Origin: Clostridia bacterium
GTDB taxonomy: Bacteria; Bacillota_A; Clostridia; Oscillospirales; CAG-272
Reading direction: 5' to 3'
Length of the DNA stretch: 5,258 bases
Assembly: GCA_017500625.1 (NCBI GenBank)
Contig: JAFVYX010000158.1
Span: forward strand, 1-5,258
The translations under genes and the position numbers were made by a program. The notes under the pieces are model-generated. The model was given only the letters and a program-made list of their open reading frames with translations, was not told the DNA's origin and did not search any database. Of this stretch, positions 3,746 through 5,258 are shown one piece after another (positions within the stretch are counted from its first letter, which is position 1; each line of letters starts with the position of its first letter).

Positions 3746-5258
3746 ATGGAAAACAAAGCGAAAACCAAAAAGGGCGGGATCTCGGTCGAGACCGAGCATA
3801 TCTTCCCGATCATCAAGAAATGGCTCTATTCCGAGCGTGAGATCTTTCTGCGCGAGCTGGTATCGAACGCCGTGGACGCCGTCACCAAGCACCGCCGCCT
3901 CGTTTCGTTGTCCGAGACCGAGGAGAGCGCCGTGCCCTACGCCGTCCGTGTCCGTGTGGACAGCGAGGCGGGCACCCTCACTGTGTCGGACAACGGCATC
4001 GGTATGACCGAGGAGGAGGTCGAGCGCTACATCTGCCGCATGGCCCTTTCGGGCGCTCTCGAGTTCATTGAGAAATACGAGGGCGAGGGCGAGGGCGCAG
4101 GCGCCGGCATCATCGGCCACTTCGGCCTCGGCTTCTATTCCGCTTTTATGGTCGCCGATACCGTGGAGGTCGTCACGCGCTCGCACACGGGCGCTCCCGC
4201 CGTCCGCTGGGTGTGCAGCGAGGAGGGCGACTATGAGCTGACCGCCGCTCGGCGCGAGGAGCGCGGCACCGACGTCATTCTCCACCTTTCCGAGGACGGG
4301 GCCGAGTACCTCTCGACCGCGCGCCTTTCCGAGATCCTTGCGCGCTACTGCGCCTTTATGCCCGTCCCGATCTATCTTGACGAGGGCGACAAGGCGGGCG
4401 ATGCCCCCACGAACGATACCTCGCCCCTCTGGCAGCGCGCCGCCGCCGATTGCTCGGACGACGACTACCGCGAGTTTTACCGCCGCGTCTTCGCCGATGC
4501 GCGCGAGCCGCTTTTCCATATGCATCTTGCCGCCGACTACCCCCTGAACTTCAAGGGCGTTCTGTTCTTCCCCAAGCTTTCGCGCGGCTACGAGAGTCTT
4601 GAGGGCCAGATCAAGCTGTACTACAACCAGGTCTTTGTGGCCGACAATATCCGTGAGGTGATCCCCGAGTATCTTCTGATGCTCCGCGGTGTCATCGATT
4701 GCCCCGAGCTGCCCCTGAACGTCTCGCGCAGCTACCTCCAGGACAGCGCGTACGTCAAAAAGGTGGCCGCCTACATCGTGAAAAAGGTGGCGGATAAGCT
4801 CACCTCGCTCCTCACCTCCGACCGCGAGGCGTACGAGGCGATGTGGAGCGAGATCTCGGCCTTTGTGGCCTACGCCGCGATCAGCGACAAAAAGTTTTAC
4901 GACCGCGCCGCCCCCGCCATTCTTCTCACTATGGCCGACGGCAGCCGCAAAACGCTCGATGAGGCCCTCGCCCTCGCCGCCGAGGAGGGGCACGAGAACA
5001 CCCTCTATTACGCCACCGACCGCGATCGCCAGGCCGCGCTCATCGAGACCTTCCGCGCCCGCGGCCTCTCGGTCGCCGTTGCCTCCGAGATGATCGACGT
5101 GCGCCTTTTCGAGGTGCTGGAGAGCTACCGCGAGGGCGTGAAGTGCCGCCGCATCGATGCCTCCACCGAGGCGCTGCGCGCCGAGGGAGAGACCGCCGAG
5201 GCCGATACCGCCCGTGCCGCCGCCCTCTTTGAGGGCATCACTGCCGAGGGGCTGACCC
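3746..5258 (+). CDS. htpG: Molecular chaperone HtpG (bacterial Hsp90), N-terminal 504 residues (partial)
   Basis: A cytosolic ATP-driven dimeric chaperone of the GHKL ATPase group. The N-terminal ATPase domain shows 'YSEREIFLRELVSNAVDA' (28-45), with catalytic E37 and Mg-binding N41. It also shows 'VSDNGIGM' (80-87) with nucleotide-binding D82, the lid (about 96-123), 'GHFGLGFYSAFMVAD' (124-138) and 'RGTDVILHL' (173-181). The middle domain contains 'FKGVLFFP' (269-276), 'YNQVFVADN' (293-301) and 'LRGVIDCPELPLNVSRSYLQ' (313-332), whose R328 corresponds to the ATP-contacting arginine (R336 in E. coli). The start ATG has GGAGG 5 nt upstream. Family length is about 620-640 residues, so roughly 120 residues, including most of the dimerisation domain, lie beyond the right edge. 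The lid motif reads 'MALSGALEF' where canonical Hsp90s have an AKSGT-type motif, together with GHFG instead of GQFG, indicating a divergent anaerobe-type clade. Confidence 0.97.
   Translation, partial: MENKAKTKKGGISVETEHIFPIIKKWLYSEREIFLRELVSNAVDAVTKHRRLVSLSETEESAVPYAVRVRVDSEAGTLTVSDNGIGMTEEEVERYICRMALSGALEFIEKYEGEGEGAGAGIIGHFGLGFYSAFMVADTVEVVTRSHTGAPAVRWVCSEEGDYELTAARREERGTDVILHLSEDGAEYLSTARLSEILARYCAFMPVPIYLDEGDKAGDAPTNDTSPLWQRAAADCSDDDYREFYRRVFADAREPLFHMHLAADYPLNFKGVLFFPKLSRGYESLEGQIKLYYNQVFVADNIREVIPEYLLMLRGVIDCPELPLNVSRSYLQDSAYVKKVAAYIVKKVADKLTSLLTSDREAYEAMWSEISAFVAYAAISDKKFYDRAAPAILLTMADGSRKTLDEALALAAEEGHENTLYYATDRDRQAALIETFRARGLSVAVASEMIDVRLFEVLESYREGVKCRRIDASTEALRAEGETAEADTARAAALFEGITAEGLT

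Noticed and set aside
3097..3816. Minus-strand open frame running through the tRNA and the gap
   Set aside because: It spans tRNA-Leu, its promoter and terminator, the htpG promoter and the htpG start, which a real protein gene would not do.
3707..4993. Long minus-strand open frame (428 codons) opposite htpG
   Set aside because: It is the antisense of a clear Hsp90 gene with intact motifs. Its composition, rich in H, G, V and A, is typical of the reverse strand of GC-rich coding DNA, and it has no recognisable domain.
1..5258. CRISPR array, transposon ends, integrase, toxin-antitoxin or phage-defence genes
   Set aside because: There are no regularly spaced direct repeats, no transposase or integrase motifs and no terminal inverted repeats with target duplications. 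All sizeable coding regions are accounted for by housekeeping or metabolic families.

Overview
The window looks like a piece of a GC-rich genome from the Bacillota, most likely an uncultured clostridial (gut-type) anaerobe. This is inferred from consensus sigma-A promoters in AT-rich intergenic gaps, purine-rich Shine-Dalgarno sites, a tRNA gene that encodes its own CCA end, strong hairpin-plus-T terminators, and the kinds of proteins present. No 16S or other taxonomic marker is in view, so the assignment is tentative. All functional calls rest on motif recognition by eye; no database was searched.

Layout, left to right. (1) The last 54 codons of a plus-strand thioredoxin-reductase-like flavoprotein run in from the left edge. 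They end at a perfect hairpin with A and T tracts on its two sides, which can terminate transcription in both directions. (2) A convergent minus-strand L-rhamnose isomerase gene (rhaA) follows, complete, with every metal ligand conserved. It has its own promoter, and an imperfect palindrome covers the -35 box. (3) Upstream of it on the same strand is a two-gene operon of small membrane proteins with a 7-base start/stop overlap. The first is a VTE5/dolichol-kinase-like CTP-dependent lipid kinase and the second is a DUF92/TMEM19/VTE6-like protein. The operon has a strong extended -10 promoter and a terminator that overlaps the last stop codon. (4) About 270 bases without a convincing gene follow, holding several inverted repeats. 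(5) A minus-strand tRNA-Leu(CAA) has its own promoter and terminator. (6) On the plus strand, diverging from the tRNA, is htpG (Hsp90). It is cut by the right edge after 504 codons and preceded by a leader of about 140 nt that can fold into a closed, multi-helix structure.

How the parts relate. The two membrane proteins resemble the two enzymes that, in plants and cyanobacteria, turn phytol into phytyl phosphate and then phytyl diphosphate. Their tight coupling suggests a two-step isoprenoid-alcohol salvage route in this heterotroph (inference). The rhamnose isomerase stands alone here, without kinase, aldolase or regulator genes. The htpG leader holds two short segments complementary to the Shine-Dalgarno region, so RNA-level control is possible but unproven. 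No transposon, prophage, CRISPR array or defence system is visible.
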